This document shows positions 37,374 through 46,960 of a stretch of 64,000 nt of DNA, piece after piece; position 1 is the stretch's first letter, and every line of letters starts with the position of its first letter. Source of the stretch: Prochlorococcus marinus CUG1415 (GTDB lineage: Bacteria; Cyanobacteriota; Cyanobacteriia; PCC-6307; Cyanobiaceae). Below the pieces are notes generated by a model that had not been told where the DNA came from, made no database searches, and was given only the letters and a program-made list of their open reading frames with translations. The stretch lies in assembly GCF_017696015.1 (NCBI RefSeq), contig NZ_JAAORL010000002.1, positions 248,001-312,000 of the forward strand, read 5' to 3'. Both the position numbers and the translations under genes were made by a program.

Positions 37374-37697
37374 TTAAGAAGTTTTATCAAGTTCATCCTT
37401 CATTCTTATTAAGGTTTTATTCATCTGATCGAACATTTGATCAGGAGTAATTCCAAATTGACTTAACTGTGTCTTTAATTGTTCTACTGTCATTTTGGCC
37501 TGAAAATCTTCAGACAATTCAAATCTCTTCATAAAAACCTTATAACGATCCATAAGAGATTCCATTCTTTTTATAAACATCTTTTTTCCTTCTCTGTCAA
37601 ATTTTCCATAATCAGAACCAAGTTTCATAAGTTCTTGGTAATCTGTAAAAAGCTTTTTAGCTTCTTCTTGAACTATGTCTGACTCAAAGAATCCCAT
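37374..37697 (-). CDS. DUF1825 family protein
   Basis: This 107-residue protein belongs to a conserved cyanobacterial family with no known role. It begins MGFFESDIVQEEAKKLF and is almost entirely alpha-helical with many charged residues and no membrane segment, probably forming a small helical bundle. It lies 19 bases upstream of tyrS on the same strand and may share its transcript. Confidence 0.82.
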   Translation of the reverse strand: MGFFESDIVQEEAKKLFTDYQELMKLGSDYGKFDREGKKMFIKRMESLMDRYKVFMKRFELSEDFQAKMTVEQLKTQLSQFGITPDQMFDQMNKTLIRMKDELDKTS

Positions 37698-37846
37698 TTC
37701 TATTTTTACTGCGCAAGATTGAGGCTCAATTACAAGATAACAAGAATCTTTTAAATTGATTAGAACATTAATAAATTTTAGTTTATAAATAATTCTTTGA
37801 TTTATATTTTTTCAGAATTAAATTTAGTAGACATGTTTTCTAAATA

Positions 37847-38458
37847 TTGGAAAAATTTAACGTAAATAATATTCCAAACCAAAATAGACAATTTGAATTA
37901 TTTAGTTCAAATGTAAATACATCAATTAATTTTCAAAACTCAAATAATCTAAAAATCAAAGGCGAAATCCTTACTGAATGGAGAAATAGAATCCATAATC
38001 ACCAATTAAAAATTTCAAAAGATGCTCAAAATAAAACTTTGCACCAAGCAAGTCTTCCTATAAATACAATTTCCAAAGAAAGAAAAATTGATCCGTTTTC
38101 CCTGCAGCCATTATCATTGAACTTTTGGAGAACCAATCAATATATACACAATGGTCCAGCAATGTATTTTGTAATTGACTCGATGGAGAGTTCTAAAATC
38201 ATTCTTTATATTGGAGAAACAAATTTAGCAAATAAAAGATGGAAGGGAGAACATGACTGTAAAAATTATCTCATGAACTACAAAGAAGCCCTAAACCATA
38301 ACAACCTCTCAAGTCACCAAGATATTCGTTTCTTCTTAGATGTACCTAAAGAAGTAAAGTTAAGACGTAAATTAGAACAGCAACTGATATATTTATGGTT
38401 ACCACCTTTTAATAAAGAAACCCGAGATAGGTGGACAACTACTTTCACAAACAACTAA
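37847..38458 (+). CDS. GIY-YIG-like domain protein
   Basis: The C-terminal half resembles a GIY-YIG nuclease domain: AMYFVIDSMESSKIILYIGE gives the paired strands with a degenerate first triad and an intact YIG, followed by NKRWKGEHDC (Arg and His candidates) and RKLEQQLIYLWLPPFN, where the Glu would be the metal ligand. The N-terminal half (about residues 1-95) has no family signature and is rich in Asn and Lys. The usual function is DNA cleavage or repair, but the weak first motif leaves activity open. It starts at a TTG at 37847, divergent from the DUF1825 gene, and ends 24 bases before pepA. Confidence 0.7.
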   Translation: MEKFNVNNIPNQNRQFELFSSNVNTSINFQNSNNLKIKGEILTEWRNRIHNHQLKISKDAQNKTLHQASLPINTISKERKIDPFSLQPLSLNFWRTNQYIHNGPAMYFVIDSMESSKIILYIGETNLANKRWKGEHDCKNYLMNYKEALNHNNLSSHQDIRFFLDVPKEVKLRRKLEQQLIYLWLPPFNKETRDRWTTTFTNN

Positions 38459-38482
38459 AAGTTAATTAAATCCATTTTACAA

Positions 38483-39955
38483 ATGCAATTTTCCACATTC
38501 CAAAAAAATCTAGATAACTGGCAAGGTGCTTCGTTAATTTTTGGAGTTTTAGAGGAAGAAATTGCAAGTCAACTTGAAAACATAAAATTTGTTGTTGAAC
38601 CAAAATTATTACTAAAAAAAGTTACTCAAAAAAAATTCAAAGGAGGGAAAGGGGAAACTCTAAGCTTTGAATTTTTAGATCAAAAATTAGAAACTCTAAT
38701 CATAGTTGGTCTTGGAAAATCGAAAGACCTAAAAAAAAGTGATATAGAAAACTCCATAGGAAATCTAATTAGGAAAACTGTTGATAAAAATGAAAAAATC
38801 AGCATCTTGCTACCTTGGGAATTAATAAATTCAAAACTAGAAATAAATCAATTAGCGGAATCAGTCAGATTATCTGCCTATAAGGACAATAGATTCAACA
38901 AGAAAAAAGATGAAGAGAGAGTTCTGAAAGAAATAGAGTTTTTGAATTTAAAGAAATTTGAAAATATTAGCTTTGAAGAGACAGAAAAAATATGTGAAGG
39001 TGTAGAACTAGCCAGAAGACTGGTAGCCGCCCCTCCAAATAGTCTTACGCCAAAGGAAATGTCTATGCAAGCTTCTCAAATAGCTAAAGAGCATGGTTTG
39101 GAAGTAAAAATTTTAGAGGCAAAAGATTGTGAAAATTTAGGAATGGGTGCATATTTAGCTGTGGCAAAAGGTTCTGATCTAGATCCTAAATTTATACATC
39201 TCACTTTGAAGTCAGAGGGGCCTATAAAAGAAAAGATTGCGCTTGTTGGTAAAGGTTTAACCTTTGATTCTGGAGGATACAACCTGAAAGTAGGAGCATC
39301 TCAAATTGAAATGATGAAATATGATATGGGCGGAAGCGCTGCAGTTTTAGGAGCAGCAAAAGCACTTGGAGCAATAAAACCAAAGGGGCTAGAAATACAT
39401 TTTATTGTGGCAGCTTGCGAAAACATGATAAATGGATCTGCAGTACATCCTGGAGATGTAGTTAAGGCATCTAATGGTAAGACAATTGAAATAAATAACA
39501 CTGATGCAGAGGGTAGACTCACATTAGCTGATGCTTTAACTTACGCATCCAATTTAAAACCGGATTCAATAATAGATCTAGCCACTTTAACAGGAGCTAT
39601 TGTGGTTGCATTAGGTAATGATGTAGCTGGATTCTGGAGCAATAATAATGATCTAGCAAATGATCTAAAAGCTGCATCGGCCCAAGCTGGGGAAGAGTTA
39701 TGGCAAATGCCTTTACAAAAATCCTATAAAGAAGGGTTAAAGTCCGATATAGCTGATATGAAAAATACAGGTCCTAGGGCAGGTGGATCAATAACTGCAG
39801 CTTTGTTTTTAGAGGAATTCTTTGATAAAGAGATTAAATGGGCTCATATTGATATTGCTGGGACTTGTTGGACTGATAAGAATAAGGGGATTAATCCATC
39901 AGGTGCAACCGGGTTTGGAGTTAAAACTCTTGTTCAATGGATTAAAAATAAATAA
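38483..39955 (+). CDS. pepA: Leucyl aminopeptidase
   Basis: PepA is a two-zinc aminopeptidase that recycles peptides. The C-terminal catalytic domain shows [16 protein letters not shown], with the metal-binding Lys and Asp, [18 protein letters not shown] with the signature NTDAEGRL, and [16 protein letters not shown]. The N-terminal domain is variable, as in the family. The length of 490 residues is normal. Confidence 0.96.
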   Translation: MQFSTFQKNLDNWQGASLIFGVLEEEIASQLENIKFVVEPKLLLKKVTQKKFKGGKGETLSFEFLDQKLETLIIVGLGKSKDLKKSDIENSIGNLIRKTVDKNEKISILLPWELINSKLEINQLAESVRLSAYKDNRFNKKKDEERVLKEIEFLNLKKFENISFEETEKICEGVELARRLVAAPPNSLTPKEMSMQASQIAKEHGLEVKILEAKDCENLGMGAYLAVAKGSDLDPKFIHLTLKSEGPIKEKIALVGKGLTFDSGGYNLKVGASQIEMMKYDMGGSAAVLGAAKALGAIKPKGLEIHFIVAACENMINGSAVHPGDVVKASNGKTIEINNTDAEGRLTLADALTYASNLKPDSIIDLATLTGAIVVALGNDVAGFWSNNNDLANDLKAASAQAGEELWQMPLQKSYKEGLKSDIADMKNTGPRAGGSITAALFLEEFFDKEIKWAHIDIAGTCWTDKNKGINPSGATGFGVKTLVQWIKNK

Positions 39956-39967
39956 TTCTATCTAGAA

Positions 39968-40570
39968 TCATTCGGACCAAGGATTAGTAGATCTAGCGTT
40001 ATCACCCCATAATTTATCCAACCTCTGATCTCTCCCACATGAGTATCTGTAAAACTTATATTTCAATTCATTTCTCTCAGCAAAATCCTGATGATATTCT
40101 TCAGCCAACCAAAATTGACCTTTTGATTTTAGTTCTACAGATATTTTTTCTAATGGCACTCGCAACTCATTAGAGGCGGAAACAAGTGCATCTTTTGCAT
40201 AACTTTCCTGGTTTGAATCTTTGAAAAAGATCACTGGCCTATAAGAATCTCCACGATCACAAAATTGTCCTTTTCCGTCAAGAGGGTCAATATTTCTCAA
40301 ATACAGCCTAAGTATCTCAGGTAAACTTACCAATTTGGAATCATAATTAACCAAAACCACTTCCTGATGCCCATCATGATTTTCGTACGTAGGATTTTGT
40401 AAATTTCCACCTGAATAGCCACTTTGCACATTCTTGATCCCCTTTAAGGACTCTAAGTCATGTTCTAAACACCAAAAACAACCTCCTGCAAGAGTTAATT
40501 CTTCTGCATTAGTGTTTAAAGGGTTTATTAATATTGAAAAAACAATTATCAGAGGTAAAAAAAATTTCAT
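39968..40570 (-). CDS. msrA: Peptide methionine sulfoxide reductase MsrA, exported
   Basis: MsrA reduces the S form of methionine sulfoxide and repairs oxidised proteins. The catalytic motif GGCFWCLEHDLESLKGI follows at about residue 30; the first Cys is the nucleophile. The later YHQDFAERNELKYKFYR region is the substrate-binding end. The first 22 residues (KFFLPLIIVFSILINPLNTNA) are a signal peptide, so this copy acts outside the cytoplasm. It is convergent with pepA, 12 bases apart. Confidence 0.93.
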   Translation of the reverse strand: MKFFLPLIIVFSILINPLNTNAEELTLAGGCFWCLEHDLESLKGIKNVQSGYSGGNLQNPTYENHDGHQEVVLVNYDSKLVSLPEILRLYLRNIDPLDGKGQFCDRGDSYRPVIFFKDSNQESYAKDALVSASNELRVPLEKISVELKSKGQFWLAEEYHQDFAERNELKYKFYRYSCGRDQRLDKLWGDNARSTNPWSE

Positions 40571-40586
40571 TTTTCTATTATAAAGT

Positions 40587-41765
40587 TCAAATTATGGATT
40601 TAATAATTTCTTTGGCTGCTCTATCAACTACTCCTTCCTCCCCTAATTCTTTTTTTAAAAGAGTGTAACCTTTTTTTATTTTTGCTTTTTCTGAAGTTAG
40701 ATCGAGAAGCCTGCAAGCTTTATAAAAAATTTTCTTTTCATTAAAATTATTTTGGACGAACTCAGGAATTATTAATTTTTTTAATAAAAGATTAACAGGA
40801 GAAATAAAACGCACCTTAAAATTGAGAATTCTTTTTGCAATAAAAGCAGTAACTCTACTGACTCTATATCCCACAATCTGTGGTATTCCATATAAAGCTA
40901 ATTCCATATTAACTGTTCCTGATTTGCATAAAGCTATTTTTGTTAATGAATAAATATAAGGCATCAATTCAGAATCATCTTTTTGAGAAATAACCTTACC
41001 TTGAATTTCATATTTTTCTAAACCCTTTCTAAATCTTTCATCAAAAACTCTCCTACAGGATGGAATATAAACAACAAGACTTGGATATCTTAATTGTAAT
41101 TTTTTTGCGGCTTTCAAGAAGGTAGGTAATATATATCTCAACTCTTGGGGTCTTGATGCAGGCATTAAAAGTAAGATATTCTGATTTGATCGAAGTTTTA
41201 AAATTATTCTCGAATCTTTCTTCGAGGGTAGTTTTTTCGTTAAATCAATCATTGGATGTCCAATCCAAATAACATTTCCCCCCCTCCTCTTATAAAAGTT
41301 TGCTTCCTGCTTGAAAATTGCAAAAATTTTATCTGAAAAATTAATTAAGTTTGTAGTGCTATTATTACCAACCCTCCATGCCCATTCTTGAGGAGCAATA
41401 TAATAATAAATTGGAAGACTATTTCTAGATCTTTTTAATTTAGTCCCAATTTTAATATTTGGACCCATATAATCAATCAGTATTAAGCAATTTGGCCGAC
41501 ACTTCTTGATGGATTCATAGAATTTTTTCTGAACCTTCATCATGGGAATAATTAGAGGTAAAGCCTCCCATATTCCTATCGCACTTATAGATGTAGTATC
41601 TCTAAGAAGGTGGACTCCTTCATTCTTCATCTTCTCTCCACCTAGTCCATAGATCTCTAAATTAATTGAATGTTTTCTAGCTTCATCAAATAATGCTTTT
41701 GACAATAAACCTCCATGTAAATCTCCAGAGACTTCTCCGGTACTTATAAATATTTTTTTATTCAT
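40587..41765 (-). CDS. lpxB: Lipid-A-disaccharide synthase
   Basis: LpxB joins UDP-diacylglucosamine and lipid X to form the lipid A disaccharide. The protein starts KIFISTGEVSGDLHGGLLSKAL, with the family's SGE motif, and shows YYIAPQEWAWR, LLLMPASRPQELRYILPTFLKA and IALCKSGTVNMELALYGIPQIVGYR (split here as IALCKSGTVNMELALY and GIPQIVGYR), all in GT19 order. The ATG overlaps the last A of the lpxA stop (TAATG), so translation is coupled. It ends the lpx block. Confidence 0.95.
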   Translation of the reverse strand: MNKKIFISTGEVSGDLHGGLLSKALFDEARKHSINLEIYGLGGEKMKNEGVHLLRDTTSISAIGIWEALPLIIPMMKVQKKFYESIKKCRPNCLILIDYMGPNIKIGTKLKRSRNSLPIYYYIAPQEWAWRVGNNSTTNLINFSDKIFAIFKQEANFYKRRGGNVIWIGHPMIDLTKKLPSKKDSRIILKLRSNQNILLLMPASRPQELRYILPTFLKAAKKLQLRYPSLVVYIPSCRRVFDERFRKGLEKYEIQGKVISQKDDSELMPYIYSLTKIALCKSGTVNMELALYGIPQIVGYRVSRVTAFIAKRILNFKVRFISPVNLLLKKLIIPEFVQNNFNEKKIFYKACRLLDLTSEKAKIKKGYTLLKKELGEEGVVDRAAKEIIKSII

Positions 41766-42604
41766 TAATTTATTAAAGGCATTGGGCCGCGTCTTTCTTT
41801 TGAGATTGAATCTTTTAAAAAGTCACATAATTTTTTTGAAGAAAAATCTAATTTGCCTTTTTTTGCCATTTCTAATGCTTCAGACATTACATTATTGGAC
41901 TTAAAAAGTAAATTCCACGTACTTTGCAAAAGTTTTAAATCAAAATCCTGATTTTCAAGCAAACCACTTCTTTTAATACCAATCCTATTCAAACCTCTTA
42001 ATCTTCCTGGATGTCCTTCAGCTAAACAAAAAGGTGGTACGTCTCTATCAACTCTTGTCATTCCTCCAATCATTGCTAAATATCCAATATGTACAAATTG
42101 ATGAACACCTAAACAACCACCAATAATAGCTTGATCTTCAACCTTTACATGGCCAGCAACTTGAACACTATTTGATATAACTATTCTATTTCCAAGTTCA
42201 CAATTATGGCCTATGTGAGTATATGCCATTAACAAATTATTATTACCAATAATAGTTTTATCTCCTTCATCCGTTGCCTTATTAATAGTCACGCATTCTC
42301 TAAAAGTATTTTTATCTCCAATAATTACTTCAGTAGAAGCACCTTTATATTTAAGATCTTGGGGATCCAAACCTATAAAAACATTTGGGAAAACTTTATT
42401 GTTTTTACCAATTTGAGTTCTTCCCGTAATAACAGCATTCGGTCCTATTTCGGTTCCTTTCCCGATAGTCACATTAGGACCGACAATAGCTCCTTGAGAG
42501 ATCATAACTCCATCATGTAATTCTGCCCTTGGATCAACAAATGCATTTGGGTGCACTTTCACACCTCTAAAGCTTGATTTTAATTCAGTATTTTTATTCT
42601 CCAT
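41765..42604 (-). CDS. lpxA: UDP-N-acetylglucosamine acyltransferase
   Basis: LpxA transfers a 3-hydroxyacyl chain from ACP to UDP-GlcNAc, the first step of lipid A synthesis. It is a left-handed parallel beta helix of hexapeptide repeats (for example HPNAFVDPRAELHDGVMISQ), with the catalytic His region MAYTHIGHNCELGN and the C-terminal helical part. A TTG 12 bases earlier overlaps fabZ; the ATG at 42604 gives the normal N-terminus. At 279 residues it is normal. Confidence 0.95.
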   Translation of the reverse strand: MENKNTELKSSFRGVKVHPNAFVDPRAELHDGVMISQGAIVGPNVTIGKGTEIGPNAVITGRTQIGKNNKVFPNVFIGLDPQDLKYKGASTEVIIGDKNTFRECVTINKATDEGDKTIIGNNNLLMAYTHIGHNCELGNRIVISNSVQVAGHVKVEDQAIIGGCLGVHQFVHIGYLAMIGGMTRVDRDVPPFCLAEGHPGRLRGLNRIGIKRSGLLENQDFDLKLLQSTWNLLFKSNNVMSEALEMAKKGKLDFSSKKLCDFLKDSISKERRGPMPLIN

Positions 42605-42608
42605 TTCC

Positions 42609-43067
42609 CTAGTCAACTAATGAGAACATTAATTCTCCAGCACAAACCAACTTCCCATCAACGTGTGCCTCACCTTTAACCTTGCCAAATCTTTGTCTTT
42701 TAATACTCAATAATTCACAACTAATTATCAATTGATCTCCAGGGATAACAGGTTTTCTAAATTTAACATTGTTGATTCCCGCAAAGACGAAAAGTCCTTT
42801 AGGGAGATCAGGCATTTGCGTTACTATTATTCCCCCAACTTGAGCCATTGATTCAACAATAAGTACTCCTGGCATTAGGGGTCTTTCAGGAAAATGTCCT
42901 TGAAATTGAGGCTCATTTATAGTTACATTTTTTACTGCTACAGCCCGCTTCCCTGGAATATGCTCTATTACTTTATCCACAAGAGCAAAAGGATATCTGT
43001 GAGGTAATAAACCTAATATGTTCTCAGAGGAGAGTTGATTATTTTCACTTGATAATTTCTTTTCCAA
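42609..43067 (-). CDS. fabZ: (3R)-hydroxyacyl-ACP dehydratase FabZ
   Basis: FabZ dehydrates hydroxyacyl-ACP in fatty acid elongation and here also competes for the acyl chains used by LpxA. The hot-dog fold shows [34 protein letters not shown] with the catalytic His and Glu, and [13 protein letters not shown]. The start is a TTG at 43067. Placement between lpxC and lpxA is the classical arrangement. Confidence 0.95.
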   Translation of the reverse strand: MEKKLSSENNQLSSENILGLLPHRYPFALVDKVIEHIPGKRAVAVKNVTINEPQFQGHFPERPLMPGVLIVESMAQVGGIIVTQMPDLPKGLFVFAGINNVKFRKPVIPGDQLIISCELLSIKRQRFGKVKGEAHVDGKLVCAGELMFSLVD

Positions 43068-43084
43068 AACAATTAAAAATAAAG

Positions 43085-43921
43085 TTAATTTTTTAACGAT
43101 GAGGCCAATAAAGCATTTAAAGAATGTGATCCTTTATAAACTAAAATTTGAGCCTTAGGTAACCCTACCAAAGCCAAGTCCCCAATCAGGTCTAAAATTT
43201 TATGTCTTATTGGTTCATTATCAAATCTTAATGGAGGATTAACCCATTTATCACCATCACAAACAAGGGCATTTTCCAAACTTCCTCCTTTTATTAGTCC
43301 AAGTTCACTTAACTCTTGAAATTGATCCTTAAAACCAAATGTTCTTGCTGGAGCAATCATTTCAACGAAACTTTTTGGATTCAAATCAATCACAAAAGTT
43401 TGATTTCCAATTGCTTTATAGGAAAAACTTATGGTAGATATAATTGTAGTTTTTTTAGAAGGAGTTGCTGCTATAACTGAGCCTTCTTTATTTAAAATTA
43501 TTGATTTATTAATCTCTCGAAAAAAATTATCTGGTTTAGGTGCCTTTTTTATTCCTACTTCTTCAAAATTTCTAACCCACTGAATTGCCGATCCATCTAA
43601 AAGTGGGATTTCTTTCCCATCAACCTCAATATGTATGTAACTTAAGCCACATCCAGCCATTGAAGATAATAAATGTTCAATAGTATATAAATTTCTTTCA
43701 CCTAATTTCACCGCCGTACAGAGCATTGTACTGCCAATTAAATCTTGAGTTAGCTTAAAAATCTCATTTGGTTTATCCTTGAAAGAAACATAATATCCTT
43801 CTTTTTCGTAAGAAGAAATTGTAACACTTGTTTTTTCTCCACTATGAAGGCCTACACCTTCTTTGGAGATAACACCAGCTAAGGTATAGCAGTAATCATA
43901 ATTAGTAGGCCAAGAAAACAC
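43085..43921 (-). CDS. lpxC: UDP-3-O-acyl-N-acetylglucosamine deacetylase
   Basis: LpxC removes the acetyl group in the committed step of lipid A synthesis and is a zinc enzyme. It shows [14 protein letters not shown] near residue 22, [20 protein letters not shown] with the zinc-binding His, and [18 protein letters not shown] with the second His and Asp. A GTG at 43921 directly follows the omp85 stop. The size of 278 residues is a little shorter than in enteric bacteria, as in cyanobacteria generally. Confidence 0.93.
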   Translation of the reverse strand: MFSWPTNYDYCYTLAGVISKEGVGLHSGEKTSVTISSYEKEGYYVSFKDKPNEIFKLTQDLIGSTMLCTAVKLGERNLYTIEHLLSSMAGCGLSYIHIEVDGKEIPLLDGSAIQWVRNFEEVGIKKAPKPDNFFREINKSIILNKEGSVIAATPSKKTTIISTISFSYKAIGNQTFVIDLNPKSFVEMIAPARTFGFKDQFQELSELGLIKGGSLENALVCDGDKWVNPPLRFDNEPIRHKILDLIGDLALVGLPKAQILVYKGSHSLNALLASSLKN

Positions 43922-46054
43922 TTAAAACTTCCATCCCACTCCAAGTGTATATCTCCAATCTCCACTCATATCCTTACTAGCAATATCTAATCTTAATGGT
44001 CCAACTGGTGTTTTCACTCCAATTCCCCCTCCAAGGGAATAACCAGAACCTGATTTCTGCAATAATTTACCAGGTTTACCTGGAACATCCTTTTGAGAAC
44101 CTAAATCACTGCCTGCATCAACGAATAAAGCTCCAGATATCATTCTCCAAACAGGGAATCTATATTCTACTGTGCTCTCAACAAAACTTTTACTTACAGC
44201 CAAATCACAAGATCCCCAACCTCTAACAGATGACGTTCCACCCATACAAAATGCTTCATAAGGAGGTAATTCCCCAAGAATTGTTCCAGCTTTAAATTGA
44301 AAACCAATAGCTTGAGGACAATCTTCACTAGTAGAATTACTAGACTTGCATGCTTTGGTTAAATTTATCAATTTTGTTGGTACAAAAAATGAATATGATG
44401 CTCTCATTCTATTGAAAGTTGGGGAGTTTTCCCCCATTGAAACAAACTGTTCGGTACCAAAGCTTAATTTATTTCCTGAAGTTGGGTTAACAGAATTGTT
44501 TAAATTATTTCTAGATGTACTTGCAATAAGACTTACCAATGTATTTTCTGCAGGGCATGACCCATTATTTGGCGTAAATCCAATACAGATAATATCGCTT
44601 ATATTACCTGTCGTTGGCGTCATATCACCATAAGGTTTCTTGTTCCCATCACCATCAATCATCTTTACTTTCTTGAAATTCATACCTGCAAGAACTCTCC
44701 ATTTAGCGAGCTTAAATGGATCTCCACCGTTAAGCGGCCTTGAGAAAGAAAACCCACCTCCTGTCTTTTCTAAAACTACTGATGAATAAGTATCTAAGTT
44801 TGACGTATTTGTATCATCTACAGCATATATTCTTCCATTATTTTCACTTTTAAATTCTTGTGGATAATCTCTACTAAGAAAAATATTTGTTCTAAAAGAA
44901 GTTTTATGTTTATCTCCTTTAATCCATGGATCTGATAAAGAAAAATTATAGGTTGTTGAATATTCTCCAAAATTTAGGTTGAGATTGGTAGACCATGCTC
45001 TACCAAGCGCATTTGTTTCCTGCAAACCAATTGAGGCAAAGATCCCTGAGCTATTGCTATAACCAATGCCACCAGTTAATGATCCAGTTCTTTGCTCGCT
45101 CAAATCTAAAAAAATTATGACTTGGCCAGGATTTGAATTATCAGGACCAAGAGATACCTTGACATCATCAAATAATGATGTGGCATAGAGTCGACTGATA
45201 TCAGCTTCTAAAACCTTCCTATTGAATACGGTACCAGGTTGTGTTTTTAACTCTCTTTTTATGACCCAGTCTTTTGTTTTTCCTTTTCTAGGTTTTCCAT
45301 CGATAATAGATTCACCATCAGACCCTGGAAATCTTAATTTTATATCAGATATGATACCTTCAGAGACATTCAATGTTACTATCCCGTCATCTGAGATTCT
45401 TTCTGGGCCAGTAATTCTGGCTAAAGAATAACCTTCATTTGTATAACGCTGCTTTATTATTTCAATCTTATTTTGTAATTCTTTTAAATTAAGAGTAGTA
45501 CCATAAAAATTATTAAAAATATTATCTACATATGCTCTTGAGATTACAGAGTCTATTGGTTTAAGTTCAACTTTCTTCAAAATTGGATTAGGGACTACAT
45601 TTACAATCAGTCTCACTCCTAAGGGGCCATCTTGAGATTCTATTTTTACTCCAGAAAACCAACCACTAGCATATATTGCATTTAGATCCTGGTTTAAAAT
45701 TCGATTATCAACAATACTTCCTGGTTTTATACTCATCGAATCATATGCAGCTAATTCAAGTTTCCGGCCCTCAGGATGATTTTCCCAACCTTGGATAATT
45801 ATTTCTGAGATAAGAACACTTTCTTCATCAATATTTTTTTTATTTTCTGCAACAAAGAAATTTTTCTCTTGTTTAATATCAAATCCTTGAAATAAACCAT
45901 TGTTAATATTGTTGATTTCTAACGTAGTAATTTTTCGCTCTAAGTCATTTGGCAAATACTTAGCAGCTAATTCTGAATTATTAGATATCAAAATCAAGGG
46001 AGAGCAAGCAAAATTTGTGAAAACCTTTCTAAATTTTAAAAAATGTTTTTGCAT
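43922..46054 (-). CDS. Omp85/BamA-type outer membrane protein
   Basis: Omp85 proteins insert beta barrels into the outer membrane. The N-terminal half contains POTRA repeats (about residues 75-330), with segments such as LISEIIIQGWENHPEGRKLEL, VVPNPILKKVELKPIDSVIS and RKVLEADISRLYATSLFDDV (split from longer runs). The C-terminal half is a barrel with GGIGYSNSSGIFASIGLQE, WGSCDLAVSKSFVE and the conserved RGWG-type loop (GGTSSVRGWGSCD), and it ends in Phe, the usual Omp85 C-terminal signal. It heads the omp85-lpxC-fabZ-lpxA-lpxB block. A plastid Toc75-like homologue is the expected relation. Confidence 0.9.
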   Translation of the reverse strand: MQKHFLKFRKVFTNFACSPLILISNNSELAAKYLPNDLERKITTLEINNINNGLFQGFDIKQEKNFFVAENKKNIDEESVLISEIIIQGWENHPEGRKLELAAYDSMSIKPGSIVDNRILNQDLNAIYASGWFSGVKIESQDGPLGVRLIVNVVPNPILKKVELKPIDSVISRAYVDNIFNNFYGTTLNLKELQNKIEIIKQRYTNEGYSLARITGPERISDDGIVTLNVSEGIISDIKLRFPGSDGESIIDGKPRKGKTKDWVIKRELKTQPGTVFNRKVLEADISRLYATSLFDDVKVSLGPDNSNPGQVIIFLDLSEQRTGSLTGGIGYSNSSGIFASIGLQETNALGRAWSTNLNLNFGEYSTTYNFSLSDPWIKGDKHKTSFRTNIFLSRDYPQEFKSENNGRIYAVDDTNTSNLDTYSSVVLEKTGGGFSFSRPLNGGDPFKLAKWRVLAGMNFKKVKMIDGDGNKKPYGDMTPTTGNISDIICIGFTPNNGSCPAENTLVSLIASTSRNNLNNSVNPTSGNKLSFGTEQFVSMGENSPTFNRMRASYSFFVPTKLINLTKACKSSNSTSEDCPQAIGFQFKAGTILGELPPYEAFCMGGTSSVRGWGSCDLAVSKSFVESTVEYRFPVWRMISGALFVDAGSDLGSQKDVPGKPGKLLQKSGSGYSLGGGIGVKTPVGPLRLDIASKDMSGDWRYTLGVGWKF

Positions 46055-46099
46055 AGTACTTTTGATTAATTTAAATAAAGCATTATTTATTGAGTTGGG

Positions 46100-46828
46100 T
46101 TAGATGAAATCGTTTATTCTTTGATTAATTTCACTATAAGCTTCAATTAGACCACCTAAATCATTTCTAAATCTGTCTTTATCTAGGCTTACAATTGTAT
46201 CATTTTTCTGATTCATATCCCACAATCTACAATTATCAGGACTTATTTCATCGCCAAGAAGTATATTTTTCTTACAGTCGTAACCAAATTCCAACTTAAA
46301 ATCCACAAGTTGAAGCTGAATATTTTTAAAAAAACTTTTCATGATTCCATTAATTTTTAAAGTTAAATCAATTATTAAATCTAAATCTTCAGAGCTTAGG
46401 ATATTTATTAATTCAATTCTATCTCTTGTAATTAGCGGATCATTAAGTTGGTCATTTTTGAGATAAATATCAATTAGCGGTTTTGCTAGTGTAGTTCCAG
46501 GTTTAATAGTAGTTTGTTGGCACAAAGAACCATAAGCAGTATTTCTAAGAACTATTTCTAAGGGAATTACATTTATTTTATGGGCAATCATTGTATTTTC
46601 ATTTTTAAGTTCAATAAAATGAGTTGGGATATTGTTCTTTATAAGAAGTTCAAAAATTCTTGCGCTTATTAGGCAATTAAGTTTGCCCTTCCCTTCAAAT
46701 TTAGCTTTTTTCAACGCATTAAAAGCAGTGGCATCATCTTTAAATTCAATTATTACTTTATTTATATCATCATGAGAAAAAACTTTTTTTGCTTTACCTT
46801 CATAAATCAATTCATGTTTATTGTTCAT
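46100..46828 (-). CDS. purC: SAICAR synthase
   Basis: PurC joins CAIR and aspartate in purine synthesis. The protein shows YEGKAKKVFSHDDINKVIIE at the start, HFIELKNENTMIAHKINVIPLEIVLRN (split as HFIELKNENTMIAHK and INVIPLEIVLRN), and LVDFKLEFGYDCKKNILLGDEISPDNCRLWD (split as LVDFKLEFGYDCK and LLGDEISPDNCRLWD) with the conserved Asp and Glu. The length of 242 residues is normal. It is divergent from purD, which encodes another step of the same pathway, with 132 bases between them. Confidence 0.96.
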   Translation of the reverse strand: MNNKHELIYEGKAKKVFSHDDINKVIIEFKDDATAFNALKKAKFEGKGKLNCLISARIFELLIKNNIPTHFIELKNENTMIAHKINVIPLEIVLRNTAYGSLCQQTTIKPGTTLAKPLIDIYLKNDQLNDPLITRDRIELINILSSEDLDLIIDLTLKINGIMKSFFKNIQLQLVDFKLEFGYDCKKNILLGDEISPDNCRLWDMNQKNDTIVSLDKDRFRNDLGGLIEAYSEINQRINDFI

Positions 46829-46960
46829 TAATTTAAGACCTTATTTGATTACTAAAAGTAGAATTTTTAATTAACATATTTATTAGAGATCAACTTTAAA
46901 TAGTTTATTTCATTTTAACTAATTATTCATCGAAACCTCATAACCTTCAACAACAAATTT

